Shown one piece after another: positions 1 to 39,253 of a stretch of DNA of 64,000 bases. The notes beneath the pieces were generated by a model. That model was given only the letters and a program-made list of their open reading frames with translations. It did no database searches and had not been told where the DNA came from. Each line of letters starts with the position of its first letter. Within the stretch, counting starts at the first letter, position 1. Both the position numbers and the translations under genes were made by a program. Source of the stretch: Phallusia mammillata (lineage: Eukaryota; Chordata; Ascidiacea; Phlebobranchia; Ascidiidae); NCBI GenBank assembly GCA_003260075.1, contig QLIY01000238.1:120886-184885 (forward strand), given 5' to 3'.

Positions 1-437
1 TTACCAATCTGGTGTTCATCAAGAACCATGTTGACGGCAAAGACGAAGTCCAGGGGGAATCTGGCGACTTGTCCAGTTAGAAATCAGTTTTTTTTCCTCA
101 GCGTCAGATCAGTTTACAGCGTCAATGCTTTTGCAGATCAACATGGCAGAGTGGAAGGCAAAATGCTAGCAGCAAAGTTACGATTTTTTCATACAGGTAC
201 ACTGTTGTATCGATTTCAATTAAACGACTGCCTGCACGGAAGGGTTGCCCTGCAAGAAATACATGTACGGTTGTTTAATTAGAAAGTCAACACCTGGCGG
301 CGATTAGCTATCTTTGTCGTTCATTTAAGGCAATAAGTTACATGTTCAAATCAGAAGTTTTGTTTTGCAAAATCACCCAACTGTGGCCCATAAAAATACG
401 TATACCATCCATTAAGTAAAGTAAGCAAGCTCTGCAG

Positions 438-672
438 TAGGGTTGGCCCGATAACACTGTATCGGCGTCGATACCCGATGCTGTATGCAGTATCGGTACT
501 CTTCGGAAGTATCGGCCGATACCTTAAAAACGAGTAAACCTACTCCTGTAGTTTTTGAACAATGCTTTTTTAAATGTACTCACTGAAGTATCGGGTATCA
601 CATCGTGGTACTTGTTGTCAAAAATATCGGGTACTGGTATCGGATTGAAAATTAGGAATCGAGCCAACCCTA
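438..672. mobile_element. hAT-like MITE, 235 bp
   Basis: The ends are inverted repeats (TAGGGTTGGC at the left, GCCAACCCTA at the right). They are flanked by an imperfect 8-bp target duplication (CTCTGCAG / CTCCACAG, 6 of 8). The interior is rich in ATCGG/GATACC units and has no coding capacity. An 8-bp duplication with T/CAG-type ends is characteristic of hAT elements. A diverged partial copy lies near 61388-61550. Confidence 0.8.
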
Positions 673-3600
673 CTCCACAGTTCTTTTGTTAACAAAGTAA
701 TATATAGAAAACACATACAACGTAAAAGTCTCACAATAATTATTTTATCAAAGTCACGACAGCAAAACCAAAATTTCAACTCGAATGCATAAATAACAAT
801 TAAAGGCTAAGCCGCAAGTTTAAAAACATTAAAACATTTAGTCGTTCATCGGTGCCTTCGCAATTTATCATTTGAGAAGACAGTAAACCTTGTGACGTAA
901 CATCGCATAGACGCGCTATCTCGGTCGGAATTTTGTATCAACTGTCGTTAAACAAACGTCAGTCAAGTGTTGCGAATTGAGATATGCTCCCAGACTTGTT
1001 AGCGCTCTGTATTTACAGTAGATGCCGTTCTAACTGTAAGGACACTTGAAATTTAGACTGTAAAACCACACACCAAAAAATGTAACGGCTGTCAAATACC
1101 TTTTCAACAATAGGGCAAAATAGTTTTAAATAACTGTGAGAGACGGTTCTATTTAAATAAGGAACTGAAGGTGCCAGTTGAGACGAAATATACACATATT
1201 CCGTGTGTATTGATTGACTGATTACGTTACTGGGAAAAATTATTTTCCATTTTCGGTTAGTTTAAAAGATCTGTTAGTTTTTCTGAAAGCAAGACAAAAA
1301 CAGTTTATTTCGGACGCAAAAATAGTAGAATAAGGTTTCTACTCATAGCCATCGACAGCTGAACTCAATATACACTATTCCATGTACGGAACAACTGTGT
1401 CGTCTTGTCTATCAGGAATGATATTGCACGTGTCTCTGCGAAAAAAACAGTAGCAAAATCCCCCACAAACAGCTTGAGGTGGTTTTTGACTAACGTAAGA
1501 CTCATATGATATTTCGTTCAACAACAAAAAATTCAGTTATAGAACACAAAGCAAAACCACTGCACCCTTTCAACTAGTTTGTGTGTATAGTGCGGTTGCA
1601 ATGCCCTTTACTTTATGTACCCGCTGCAGACGTATAAGTGATTAGCGGTATAATCTCTTGTTAAGTGCGGTTTATAAGTCGCCGGTGGCATGGTATAATC
1701 CACACAGCGTAGGTTATAGCTCAATTGCACTGGCACCGGGCTTACAACTTCGCCCTTTCAAACAGCTGAGAATAAAGCTGTGTTTACCACAAAGCAATAT
1801 AACTCAGAAAAATACATTGTGAAGCAACTCGTGCAGCGAGTCCCTTTGAGTCGGTATATTTAGCTGTTTTTACACAAATAAATTCGTCTCACATACAAAC
1901 GACTAGAGAGTTACTGTAACGTTGTGACATTTCAACGAGAAACGGTGTGTTTTGCGCTGGGAGCAAATTTTATTAAATGTAAGAAACGAAATGAATACTC
2001 CAACAAATCTGCTTTGAGCAACCACAAGGAAGACATTTTCACCTTGCATTCAAAACGTCTTAATCTTGCAAACAAGTATTATCAACAACTTTCTCTTTTC
2101 GCTAAGCAACAAATCACGCCGAACCAAAGGCAAAACTAACAATCATGACTGCATTGCGCTGTTTTTTCGCTTCTCTCCAGGACCACAGTTGCTGAGCAAA
2201 CAGAACAACAACCAATCGTGCACTTGCCAGCGAAAACGCAACACGTGCGTTACATGGTCCACAATTAAAATCTATCCATTAAGGCGGGAGGACTCTGCGT
2301 AATCAGTGATCAACTGGTGACGTAGACCAATCGATGACCACACCTGCTAGGCAAGACCAATGGCGTTCTAATCCATACCACGACGTGTGATGTCACACAA
2401 CGCCTGCAGTTGAATTATGACGTCATGTTCTGGAAGAGTTTGGATGAAGAAACAGTTACATAACTTCCGGAGTCACTGGGCGTAAACAATTCCAATCTGT
2501 ATTATGTAAGTTCCCTTCACTGTATTGAAGTAATATTGCCAGTTTAGTGGGTGAGCCTTAGTCGACAGGCAAGTTATCTCAACGTGTAGAATATGCCTCC
2601 ACTGAATGATTATGTTTGTAACAAGCGCAATGAGGAAGCATTTAATATTTGCGAAGTCGCGCTTTGGTCAGTTGCATAAAATTGACTGAAAAACCCTCTC
2701 CCAATTTACTTGTTGCATTAGTACTGTGATTTTACTACGCATTTTTCACCAATAGCAAGATAAATACACCATGATCTAAAGCCTAAGAATATTTAAAATA
2801 ATCTGTACACACGAGAGAACAATTGGACGGAATTTGACGTCTCTTGAAGGACGGTCTTGTTGTCAAACCAAACTTATCTAACCCTGAGAAGTTGCTAGCG
2901 AAGTTTCCACTTAACTGAACGTAGCAAGCGATTGCGTTGGGGTTTTTCGGCGCCTCGGAGGCTTAAACTTGCCTCAGCAATGTTTGCAAATCGTCAATCT
3001 TCATTGCGAAAATTGCACCGATGAAAACGATGTGTTGATGGGCGCTGTTGAATGCCGAGCACCAAGGCTAAAACCGAAATAAGATCTTGCCAACGTTAAA
3101 ATGAACTGCTTACCATTACCACATGAGATGCTATGGATAAACATTTAAGAGAAACAATAGATTTGAGCTTCACCTACACATTCTTGCAAAAGCCCTAATA
3201 AACACTGATATAACCTTTAAATCGCAAACTACACCAAAACCTAACTACTCGTAACTCGTAAACAGCACCAAAACTAACGTTCAAATTATATCTCAGAAAT
3301 ATGTTGTTCTTGTGTAGGCAGAGCTAAGGACTCAACAAACAACCTATTTGCTATATACCTACGACCTTTACATAGTTGTTCTCAAAATTTCACGTTCTCG
3401 GACCAAGCCAACAACCTCATACTGCGCTCTTAAAATCTCAATCATCGCACGACAGCAAAGGCTTTATACCCGCGAGACCGCAACGCAGTTCCATGTCACG
3501 CTCACAAAGTAACGCAATACTGCGGAACTTATGTGTTGCATCGTAAACACGAGTACAAAGCACTAGTTCACATTCCTTCTAAGAGGTGAGGCATGCGAAT

Positions 3601-3758
3601 TTGCAACAAGCTGTGGTTTAGTTGTCTGCAAAGATTTATGGTAACTTTGATTGATGACGGCGTGTATATCCAAGGGGTAACCTGTTGATGTAATATTGCA
3701 CAGTTTTGCAATTGTTTCAAAGTTTAATCAGTTCTAACAAGTTTCAGACAATTCCTAA

Positions 3759-3781
3759 ATTAGGAATTAGGAATTAGGAAT
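3759..3781. repeat. Short tandem repeat, about three AATTAGG units
   Basis: Three consecutive AATTAGG units, followed at once by a partly complementary TCCTAAT. It is a small microsatellite-like tract with no evident function. Confidence 0.6.
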
Positions 3782-4738
3782 CCTAATGTTTTTTGGTAAA
3801 GTGTATCTAACAAGCGACGCGTCTTGTTAGCGTAATCTGGCTGCACATTTGCTTTTCTTACTTTTTCTCACCTAAATGCTACATTAATTTTATGGACCAA
3901 ATTTATACTTTCCTTGATGGACCTCAGTGTCACTATACCGATACTGTCAGTTAACCTACTTTGAAGTGCAGTAAAAATAACACGGAGTAACTATCATTGA
4001 CGGACAGAAAGCATAGCACGCCCTTCGCCAAACGTTCTGCCACACGTATTCCATTCTCAGCCTGCCCTTCACATACCGAGCAAATGAAGCCTTCTCGTAA
4101 GTAAAGATGATGTCAGTTTACGGTAATACTTGGGCTGGTGCACCATCACAGCAGTACAATACACAGTTGATAAATGATTAACCCGAGTTGGGCGGAGAAA
4201 GAGCATAACGAGTCAAGAGGGCTGTCATATGGCAACATAGGCAGACGAGGTGGACACACCGCTGTTTGTGTACAGGTTTCTTCTTGTATTGATTCACACA
4301 ACACAGCGTGGGACCAGTTTATACATCGTGTTGTACCAACCCACGGACTTGTTTACATGCATTTTTTAACACAAAAGGGTTTGCTTCACTTTTCTTTGTT
4401 CTTTGCAGGGACATTTTTGCACGATATCGGTGAAAAAACGTCAAAAAAACTAACGAAAGTGCTAATATTTTCAAATATTGCATTTTACGTTGTTGTAACA
4501 AATTTCAATTCTGAGCCTATAGTTGATCTCTTGGTATCAACCTAGTGAAACAGAATCAGAAATCAAGAAAGCATGAATAATAACGGTATATAGAGAGATA
4601 GTTAACTGAATCAGGGCATTTGACAGTACAGCAGACCTGTGTAGAAGTGTTATTGACTGGTTAAACTGTACCTTAATGCGCAGACAAGAGCAGTACATAT
4701 AATAGCATACTGTCCAAAACTACTTTACTGGTTTTTCA

Positions 4739-4811
4739 GGCGCCTGCAAAGTGGACTTACATCGTTTGATGTCCTCACTAGGTTGTGAGTTCGAGTCCCT
4801 CCTTCCTGCCT
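4739..4811 (+). repeat. tRNA-like / possible SINE head fragment
   Basis: A box-A-like stretch (GCCTGCAAAGTGG) is followed about 35 nt later by a box-B-like GAGTTCGAGTCC. The acceptor ends pair poorly and I could not fold a normal cloverleaf. A degenerate tRNA-derived repeat is more likely than a working tRNA gene. Confidence 0.3.
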
Positions 4812-5736
4812 TGTGTTATTGTAAACATTGCTGCGACCCGGCTAAACATGGCTAGTGGATAGTTACTTATGCGGGAAAGTTTAACGAAGCTGCATTTAGG
4901 CAGGTGACTCGGGGCTCATGCGTTATAACCAGGGTTAGTTCGCCAACCTCACATCCAATTTAACAAACTATCGGGTGCAGCAACATTACCTCGCATATAC
5001 AACAAAACGAATGCTTAGAAGAAAAATAGCTGACTGAAACATAAGACGTGATTTCGTTGGTGGAACGCTGATTTAGCAATATTTTGTTTCTTGCACCAGA
5101 CCAACGTAGACAACGCAAAGCCTCAAGGTCATTTTGCACAAACTTAGACTTTGCCAAACAACTACTTTCAACTAATAAAACCAATCTTTACAATTAAAGG
5201 AAACCAAATTTACATCAAATACATTTGATTAGCTCAACAAATGTTTGTTCGTCGTTTTCACATTGCTTTCGCAAGTCCAAACTTGCTCAAAATCGATCAA
5301 AATTTAACTCAATAATACACAAACATTATAAATATTTGCACAACGGCTAAATCCTGATTCTTATCTTGGATAGGAGTTTACATGTATTTACTAAACTAAC
5401 AACATATGACTTGTAGCCTACACGATTGTACAACAAAACTTGTTGTTGATAGTTTTTACCCAAAACACCAACATTTTTTCGCACTATCCTGTCAAATCCA
5501 TACTTGCTAAATCAATCATAAAACATTCTTCATAAATAAGCAAATCTCTCTTACTGGTCAGTTACATCAGAGAGGGGCAGTTGACTGCTGACCGTGATGC
5601 AAATGAGTTGAACTAGATTAGTCACATCAAAGGATCGTGGTTAGGCGCTAAGCTGTTTCACACCCGCTATGTCTGCACTATAAAACAATCTCTTAGTCCA
5701 GTTTATAGAACTCTTCTAGCAATTGTATTTTATTTC

Positions 5737-5769
5737 GTTTCGACGTCCTATACAGGTCGCCTTCATCAG
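5737..5769 (-). other. Hammerhead-like core motif (CUGAUGA-hairpin-GAAAC)
   Basis: On the minus strand CTGATGA is followed by one A, then an 8-position hairpin stem (GGCGACCT / AGGACGTC, one A-A mismatch, one G-T pair) with a GTAT loop, then GAAAC. CUGANGA - stem II - GAAA is the conserved hammerhead core, although the unpaired extra base before stem II is unusual. Stems I and III were not found with confidence. Confidence 0.35.
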
Positions 5770-6278
5770 GGTAAAATCTTAGTAACGAGCTATATGCAGT
5801 TGTTTGTGATGTTAAGATTAGAAATTGAAATATGCAACAAAATGATTTAAATGTTGAAGGGTCACAATCTGCTAAACATTTTATAACCACTGCAACATCT
5901 ATTTACTGATTTGAAAATTGAAATGTCACATAACTTGAATTTATCACTATATAACTAATGTTTACCGACGACAAAATGGATGAAAATCACTGTCCATGTA
6001 CGCAAACCTTGACTGATCGCAAGCTTTCCTTCACACAGTGCTTGGACCTTTGTCTTTCAAGGACACTATTCAACCACAAGGACAGGAACTTTCCACTAAC
6101 TATGTCGTCAAAATCAATATTCTTATCTGATCAATTTGTGGTACCCATCAGTGACCTCGCCGTACAGCGAACAATTATCGACTTTCTGGAATGCAAGCAA
6201 AGCGCTCTTTCAAACCGCACTTTGAGATTTTAGTGAGTATATAGACTAGTTCACTTAAACGATTGTGCTAATGTTTTT

Positions 6279-6300
6279 CAGTGGTTCCCAACCTTTTGTG
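6279..6300. mobile_element. Isolated hAT-like terminal sequence
   Basis: CAGTGGTTCCCAACC resembles the ends of complete hAT elements elsewhere in the window. No inverted partner end was found nearby, so this is probably a truncated copy. Confidence 0.35.
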
Positions 6301-8259
6301 ACAAATCTCTCAACTCACAAACAATTACAACATTCTCCTCAGCGGAAACAATTCTTTACTGAGAGGAGTTACTTTCAGGTTCTGACCGAACGTTCCAACT
6401 CATGAATACGGAATAACGTTTTAACGTTGTGCAACTATTTCCGGCTTGGTGATTGTTTTAGTGCCTATTGTGTCGCTATGATTTCTTTCACCAAGCGAAA
6501 TAAACTTCACTTAAATAACAACAACAAATACAGACATAGATGTTTTGTAAATAGCGATTTGTTTCAGGTTTCATTTGTCCAATGGAGTTTTAGTGAGATA
6601 CGTTTTATCGTTTTTTAGGCGGTAAATACGAAACCGCACACACAAACGTTACAAATTCTTTTCAAAGCGTAAGAGGTAGTTTTTTTAAAGGCATTTTTTT
6701 AGTTTAATCCGTCATTTGCAATAAACATATTTCGTTCAGTGAGTTTATAAAGTATGTATTAAGCGAAACTTTGTAAATCCAAATCGCTCATGTTCAGTTT
6801 TGTCTCAATCGACGTTTTGTATAGGCTCTATTTACACTTATTGATACACTTTTAATACAGATCAGCTATAACCATTTTTTGTTGAAATATCTTATCTGGT
6901 TGTCGCGCACTTATGATTTGAGTGATTCGATCAACAGATCTAATGAGTTTTGGCTGCCGGCCAAGTTATACTACCTTTTAAGGCGCGCTTAAATATTTAA
7001 GGGGACTGTAGCAATCGAAAATTGGAGAAGACATAACGTCAAGCATGAACTTGTACAAATGTTCATAGAACCAACTGTTTAACACATGTGGTGCTATTAG
7101 CAAAAATTATTTAAAATTCTTGTTGCCCAATGTTTGTCGTTTAATTACAGTAAGTCATTATTGCCTATCCACAAGCAACTGTTAACATTGACGTAGCGGT
7201 TACCGGGCTAGTACGCACAGACTACTAGTTTTGGTCTAAAAATGTGACGACCATGAGTTGTATTTTTATGGATAATGTTTTTTGTGGTAAATGCAAACAA
7301 ACATTCCCCGCGATTAAATGTAATTAGGTCTTTTATGCCTGGTCTGAGCTGATTAAATAGTTCATTTAAGTGCACATGTGCTGTTACCTAGCGCCAGCTT
7401 GCGGAATTTTTTTTGTTCACAGTAAAAGTAGGCTACTAAACAAAATAATTTAAATACTGTTGAAATATGTCATGAACATTAAATGTAGGATGGCAAAATT
7501 AGCTCACACGGCTAGTTTCATTTTCGCAGCTGCATCGATATTATACCTTATACATCAAAACAGTATGCACTGTCTGCAGCGCTTAATAATAACTTTTCAG
7601 TACACATATCTTATGTGAACAACGGTCATTGTCAGACATTCCAACTGAAACAAGGTTTTAAAAATTATAAAAAAGAAACAAGTTGATTTTTTGTTTAATC
7701 AGTACAACAATAATAACTCGCATGCACCTTGTAATATGTTTCTCACAGAATTTAGGCTCCAACACTTATCTAATTCAAAAAATAACATTATGAACAGGGC
7801 TATTAAAGATGTTTTGTCATTTATGAAGTACAAAAGTTAGTATTACCGAAGCTTCGGACACTCCTGTCAGTAATTCAATGCAACATGTCGTAGCTAACCA
7901 TAACGGGGAGAATTGCAGTGTATGATGAATAACTTGTTAAACCTGAATATTTACATCAGCGAAACAAGAGGTTAAACTACCTATTAAACTTTAATTTACT
8001 CCTTAAATATAGGACTATTGGCACAACGACATGAACAATATACTTTTAACGTAGTTTTGCAGGATTACCTCGTGTGGTAATGATCCTAATGGCACTAAAT
8101 TACGTCAGTAAACACAAACAATCTCCCTTATAGTCAATTGTAGTGGAATGAATAACCATTTTCTTGTCACTTTTTTAAAATCTGCCTATAGATCTTAGAA
8201 ATTTTGCAGCCGATGTTTTTTGCAGCCGTTTCCCAGGTCTTTGGTACATTTTTATTTCC

Positions 8260-8399
8260 GAGCAAAAAAATCAGAGCCAATATATTTGTGTAGAGCATAG
8301 CTACGTTTCGACAAGTACTATTGTCATCGTCAGGAATAGTATACTTGTCGAAACGTAGTTATGCTCTACACAAATATATTGGCTCAGATTTTTTTGCTC
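8260..8399. repeat. Near-perfect 140-bp palindrome with about 60-bp arms
   Basis: The left arm starts GAGCAAAAAAATC and runs through GAGCCAATATATTTGTGTAG to CGTTTCGACAAGTA. The right arm is its reverse complement with a few mismatches, ending TTTTTTTGCTC. The central loop is about 15 nt and carries TCATCGTCAGG. It is a foldback or MITE-like element. The minus strand of the centre matches the hammerhead-like core noted separately. Confidence 0.85.
8305..8333 (-). other. Hammerhead-like core motif inside the palindrome
   Basis: The minus strand reads CTGACGA, one T, GACAA, a 6-nt loop, TTGTC, then GAAAC. Stem II is five perfect base pairs. CUGACGA fits the hammerhead consensus because the base at position 7 is variable. 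The flanking palindrome arms could close a further helix. Confidence 0.4.
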
Positions 8400-8434
8400 A
8401 GATTATTCAAAACCGTGAATAGTGTACCTATTTT

Positions 8435-8444
8435 GGGGGGGGGG
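8435..8444. repeat. G10 homopolymer
   Basis: Ten G residues between unrelated A/T-rich flanks, about 30 bp beyond the palindrome. It belongs to the recurrent C/G runs described under findings. Confidence 0.8.
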
Positions 8445-8582
8445 TTTCCGGTTTCAAAAAACTGCAGCTATATGGCAATTATTAAACATTTTTACATAAA
8501 TATACACAAACACAACATCGTAAATAAGCCATAATCAAAACACTTTTAAGGTCCACATCTTATGCCCCAAAGTTATGAAAGC

Positions 8583-8862
8583 GGACCGCTGCCTCCTATT
8601 TGAGCAGTTATGATATAAATGTAAAAGGTCACAACACTAAAAATTTGGTTATTTTCAGTGAATCTTCCTGTACTGAAAATAAAAATATTATGTTCTAAAG
8701 ATCAAAAATGCATTCAGGGGGGGGGGAGACCGCTGCCTCCTATTTGAGCAGTTATGATATAAATTTAAAAGGTCACAACACTAAAAATTTGGTTATTTTC
8801 AGTGAATCTTCATGTACTGAAAATAAAAATATTATGTTCTAAAGATCAAAAATGCATTCAGG
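8583..8862. repeat. Direct duplication around a G9 run
   Basis: A block of about 134 bp (8583-8716) recurs at 8726-8862 with only two or so base differences. The copies are separated by nine G residues (8717-8725). This is either a real tandem duplication or two alleles joined by the assembler. Confidence 0.85.
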
Positions 8863-11800
8863 CTACAATTAAGGCATTGGTGTTAAAACTTGAGTCAGTT
8901 TTTGCTCAAATAGGACATGATATGGACATATCTTGGGCATATTCAACTCCACGGTCATAACAGACAGATCAACACTTAACTGTCAATGTGACGATGACAG
9001 TTGCTGGGGGAAGTCACAAACTGACGTCAGCAAAGGTGTAAAGCGTTTTATGTGTAAAGAAGGCAGTTCGTAAACAAAGAATGAATAACAGCAACATACT
9101 TTGTAAGCTGAAAAGGAAAGATGTCATGTGAATTGACTGACACAAAGTATGTAGGATGCACATGCTGATCAATGAGGTTACGGATTGCGATGAAGGTAAA
9201 GGAGTGTTAAAAAACCGTGGTAGGAGTTTCGTTTTTGTTTTAGACAAAGACCAGATATGCCTCTTCTAGTTGCTTTACCTATAAAAGTATAAATCCGTTC
9301 GTGCAAAGCAAATCTACTTTCAGCGTACAAAAACAAGCTTTATAGATATGTATTTTTTACAAATTGACGAAAAAGATTGTCATACACACGTCTTGCAAAG
9401 CCATTGCCCCGTAGAATCAATGCTAAAATACGCAGCAAGCTAATAAGCCAGCAATAAGTAAACGATTAACGTACAAACAATTTCAGCAATATAAACTTGA
9501 CAGTAGTTAGTATTCACCAGCCAGGTTTGTAGTTTTCGCTGGTAGTTGCAGTTAAATGTAATTGAGGCTGTATACTAAACATGCACACGAGCCCGCATAG
9601 GAGTATAATCGTCCTAACAATCAAAAGTAAAATCGTATATAATGTAAACTCGAAAAAGCGTATTTTGTTGCAGACTGTTTGTTTAGCAGTTTCATTCCGA
9701 ACCAAATAGACGCATAAAGTCGCATAGGTCGATCTGATGTCTCACATCAAGCCCTGTTAATGGGATCAGTGCATTGATTTACTGCTTGCTAGACTCGTGT
9801 AGGTTTTGCTTTAACTTAAATACAGCCTGTCGAGTGTACTAGATAAAATAGGGCCAGCAAATGATTTGTACCTAATAAGTTTTATATTGAAGTACAGTGC
9901 TCTTCTTACCAAACTGTAACGAAGGAAAAAAATTATACGAAAGTTTCTATGCAAGTTACCGACATTTAAAAATACACTTCGATTTTGAATTCTACTTTTG
10001 TTGTCTATTTAACATTGCAGGGTGGGTAGAAAATATTGAAAAAGGTAAAATATAAAAAAACAAGAAAAAAAAGATCGAGAAAATTAATGACACGCCATAC
10101 TCATTTTTTTAACCTGCAACTTCGAAAAGGTTTGCGACATCTTAAATTAAAATTAGCGTACCCCATTGGACGTATCTTATTGTCAAGGGATTTTTCCGGG
10201 CGTCTGGTGCGTAGAGTTTTCAACTACTGATTGGATGCCAAGACAAGGGACCTCATTAAATGTCATCGCAAAGCGATAGACGCAGTATTGATTAAATGCT
10301 TTAGTTACTGCAGACGTCTCAATTAAATGGCCAAAGTCATTTTATTTAGGGCGCGCGTTGGACCCAAAACGATCTGACCCAACCAAGGTATAGCAAAAGT
10401 GTAAACAAAGTCATCCGCTGTTAGTGAACAAAGTAGAAATTGTTTTTTTTTAATCTAGCTACATATCTTGTCCAATATCCTTGAGCAATTACAAAGAAGT
10501 ATGTTAGCTCAGAATAGGCGCATGAAGAGGAGGTTTTATTGAGGTAATTGGCCAATGAGTATCACTGTTTTTACAAACTACCGTCTCTTTGGTCTTTACG
10601 ATTGTATGGGCAAAAAAAATTAACGACCGAGAACAAGAAAGCAAGGCGCCGTTCCGCAAACTAGTAATATGGGTCATTAATCTTACAAGCTTCACGCTCC
10701 GTCCGTTGCGTCGTTTTACGAGCATCATTTTGTGTTTGCTGAACGGAGAATTGAATATATGCGTAATACCTGTACGTTACTCGCCATAGGTCGTTTGTTA
10801 TCAAAGGTTATGGGTACAGTTACTGCCGTAGAAAATAGGTATCGTTTGTCATAGTTTTGTCTGTCAGTCGATTTACAAAACCATCAAGGGCCACCGACAA
10901 CGCAAGCTTCACCAGGAATCATTTTGAACGTGTGTACTTTGCCAGAAAAGTGAGATCTTAGATTTAACAGTACAGTTGACTTAAAGTTTGTGCAGTCTTG
11001 AATGATAAAAATTAGACGGTGTGACAAATGTAACCTTTTGAATGTAACTTTTCATCCCGTAGCGGTTTTCGCTTTTAAAATCTTTTAAATTGGATTGCAA
11101 CATAGTTTTAAATCGCGATCTCACAGCGAAAGGTGATGAGGTTAAAGAATGTGTGAGTAAAAAGAGGACAAATTAGGGTAATTCATTTTACTCAATGGAG
11201 CTTAAGTTGTCGGAGAAAAAAGGCTCGATCGGCAAGAGGGGAATAATTACGCATTTAGGGTTGTGGGAATTGTTTAGAATTGAGGCGATTATGGGAAATT
11301 CGAACCCATGAAAACGATGTTTTGTTCAACAGTTTGAAGGTGCGTTTGAAGTGGCTAAACTAACTATAGGTAGTAACATTTTTTCAGGGAATGACGCAAA
11401 GGCATGAGAATAAATAAAAAAACAAGGTTCCGGCAAGACAAACAAACCGGCTTTACGACCTGCACACATTGTAAAATTGTGTGAAGCAAAGAGTGTTAAA
11501 GCTTAATATTTCAGAATAGGTGTATCAGAAATAAAAAACGTGCTAAATATTTAATGATTACCTCGTTTAGCAACAGCACAGGAAATGATAAGGTAGATTT
11601 TGAGAAAAACGACTTGACTTAGGATGTAAGAAATTTCACAATACAAGTAAACGAAAAAGTTTTAATGTACGAAACCAAAGTTTAAAATTTAAAGTCATTG
11701 ATGTTCAAGAAGCATAGGTAAATCCAAAACACGGTCAAATCTGTTTTTAAGATAATCTTCTATTTAAGTTCAAAGTTTCTTCACTTATGTGGATTAGAAG

Positions 11801-14164
11801 CAAAGTTTTACAATGTTGATTGAGTGGGTAGAGCTCTGCGTCTCGTTAACTTTATCACGTCGTGTCTAATGTATGGTGATGTACAACCGAGGGGCAAAAG
11901 AGCGCAATAAAGTATGGCAGAAGAACGAGTGGGTTGCGATGTATAAGACAAAGTGTATTGGACTATCACAAAGTACAAGAAGTGATTTTTATTGTTTGTC
12001 AAAATGAACCAAACTGAACCGACATTTTTGATCGAATACCTCAATACAAAGGTGGCTAGTTCTGTTTAGTCTTTAGTGTCGGCAAACGTTTTATGTGACT
12101 GTAAGTACAATGTTACGTGCAAGCGAGTGCTTAGAACCGTTTTTATTTGCATTAGCGCCAATACTAGGCAACTAATAATAGTAAATACATGAAAAAAGCA
12201 TTGTTATTTGATTGACACTACATTTGGAGAAAACTGTTTTTTGTGCACTGTAAAGAGTGCTTTCCTGTACTGTTTGTTTTTTGTTTCTTTTACCTCGAAT
12301 GGTCACAAAAGGTTTCAACGCCAGAGCGTGTTTAGAGGGCCAAATTAAAACAGTTATTCAATTTCAACAACATTGAGCAATGGAATCTCATCGACATCGT
12401 AAACCGTAAATCAGCAGCAGTTAAATAGGTCATATAATGCCGTTGACAGATGTAACCTGTGTTGAGTCAAAGGTTGACCAGCACGCTTTGTTGATTCAGC
12501 AAGCACTTTCCAAATAAAAGTTTGTCAGGTAGAATTCTTTTTTGATTGTTTACTGAGTGTTGTTTTGTAACGTTTAACAATGGAAATCCTTTGGTTACGA
12601 TTATGACTAAGTATTATTTCTATTTATAGCGCAAGCTTAGCGTATCTCAATACTTGTTGCCTATATGAAGAAGTTGACAGCATCGTGTGGTACAGTTTGT
12701 TGTGTGAAATATTCAGTACTGAAACACAGGTAACATGAGATAAAAGATCACAACAAGAGAGTACTTGCAATAAATAGGTTCGAACAGAAACTTAGTTTAA
12801 ACAAGATGTCGCAAAGCAAGTTTAGGACAACTACAACGTTGTGCAGAATTTTATTTGTAATTAAAAACCGTTTGTTAGTGGTTCAGGATCAATCCGGAAT
12901 GTTGGTTAAGGACAGTAAAGGAAATATGATTTAGCCTATTGGGCAAAGGTCGGAGTATACGGGATGAAATAAATAATTAATATTTGTACGGAACTAAGTA
13001 GATTTACAACGGCAATTCCCAAACTGAGTTCGCGACCCTTTAATGATATTCAATCGTACAAGAACCTGCTTTGTATGCGAGGTATTCGAAACTTGATGAA
13101 ATTCTATGTTCCTGTTTTTGTGGCAATACTTACAATAAGTAGACAATATTTTAGTTGCAGTTTTAGTAGTAATGGTATTTTGCCAGGCTTCAAATGCCGT
13201 AGTTGCAAAACTACAAAAATTTGTCCTTTTTAGCGTCGTTATCACACATTTCAAGTGGTGTCGGTTTTCCAATAAGCTTCCACGATCGATTTCAATTAAT
13301 TTTTATGACATTGCACCGCAACCACGCAATTCTAATGTTTACCTGTGGTGTCAAAATACACTTGACATTTTACCTTACAGCGAATACTCTACTCCCCAGT
13401 TGCACAATTTAGTTTCTCCAGTCAAGCTCACATTTAACATTAGAGGAGACCTGCCTTACCTGCTTAAGTGAATTTGCCATAATAAATAATACTTCAAAAA
13501 AGCTATGTAATTACCGAGCTGGAAATAGTTTACACAATTAAAGGTTTTGGGAATACTATAGACAAGATCTTAAAATATTACTTTTCCCAAAACATTACAG
13601 CATAAATCATGCATACATTTTATTGAAAACAATCGTTGTATTTATCATGTGTCCCCATAAACAGGTAGCCTACTTTGGTAGTTTTGTTTTTAAAACAATT
13701 GTTTTCATCTCAAAAGCAGAATTAGGAGTTCGTGTAATAGTAGAACTATTGTTATGTTTCTAAAAACTTTTAATCCAAAAATTTAGCCCTGAACGAACTT
13801 AAGTAGTACAAAAGAGGTGAAACACCTCTCTAGCTTTGTGGTTTAAAAACTTTAGCCTACTTTGGTTAAACTGACTTTTTGTTTCGAAAAAATGTATGGA
13901 AAATTGTTTATGTAAGTACTGGGCCAAAAAAAACATTTTAAAAAGGTTAAAATGGTTAGGATAAAAAACACCCTTGTATTTTAAAATTAATCTGTGGTTA
14001 AAACCGTTTAGTGCATCTTATGACAATGCATTATTTTTCTGTAATTTTCACAGCTGCAAAGAACACTTTAAAATGGATCGAATATAGTTTACCGGTAGTC
14101 TGGCATATCGATTAGACGTAGGCAATAGGCGTGTCACACACACGTAATTGGATTTCGAGATAAA

Positions 14165-39253
<25,089 letters not shown>

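Larger units (their letters stand above)
1..14164. other. Gene-poor region upstream of the PKG gene
   Basis: No open reading frame here resembles a known protein and none joins to a neighbour through matching splice sites. The longest frame (4174-4545, 123 codons) has no recognisable domain. The region holds a hAT-like MITE, a long palindrome, a tandem duplication with a G run, and a few tRNA-like or hairpin repeats, all listed separately. Promoter and 5' UTR of the alpha transcript should lie at its right end, but I see no clear TATA box there. Confidence 0.6.

Noticed and set aside
4174-4545. 123-codon open frame
   Set aside because: No similarity to a known domain, no splice partners and no coding-like composition.
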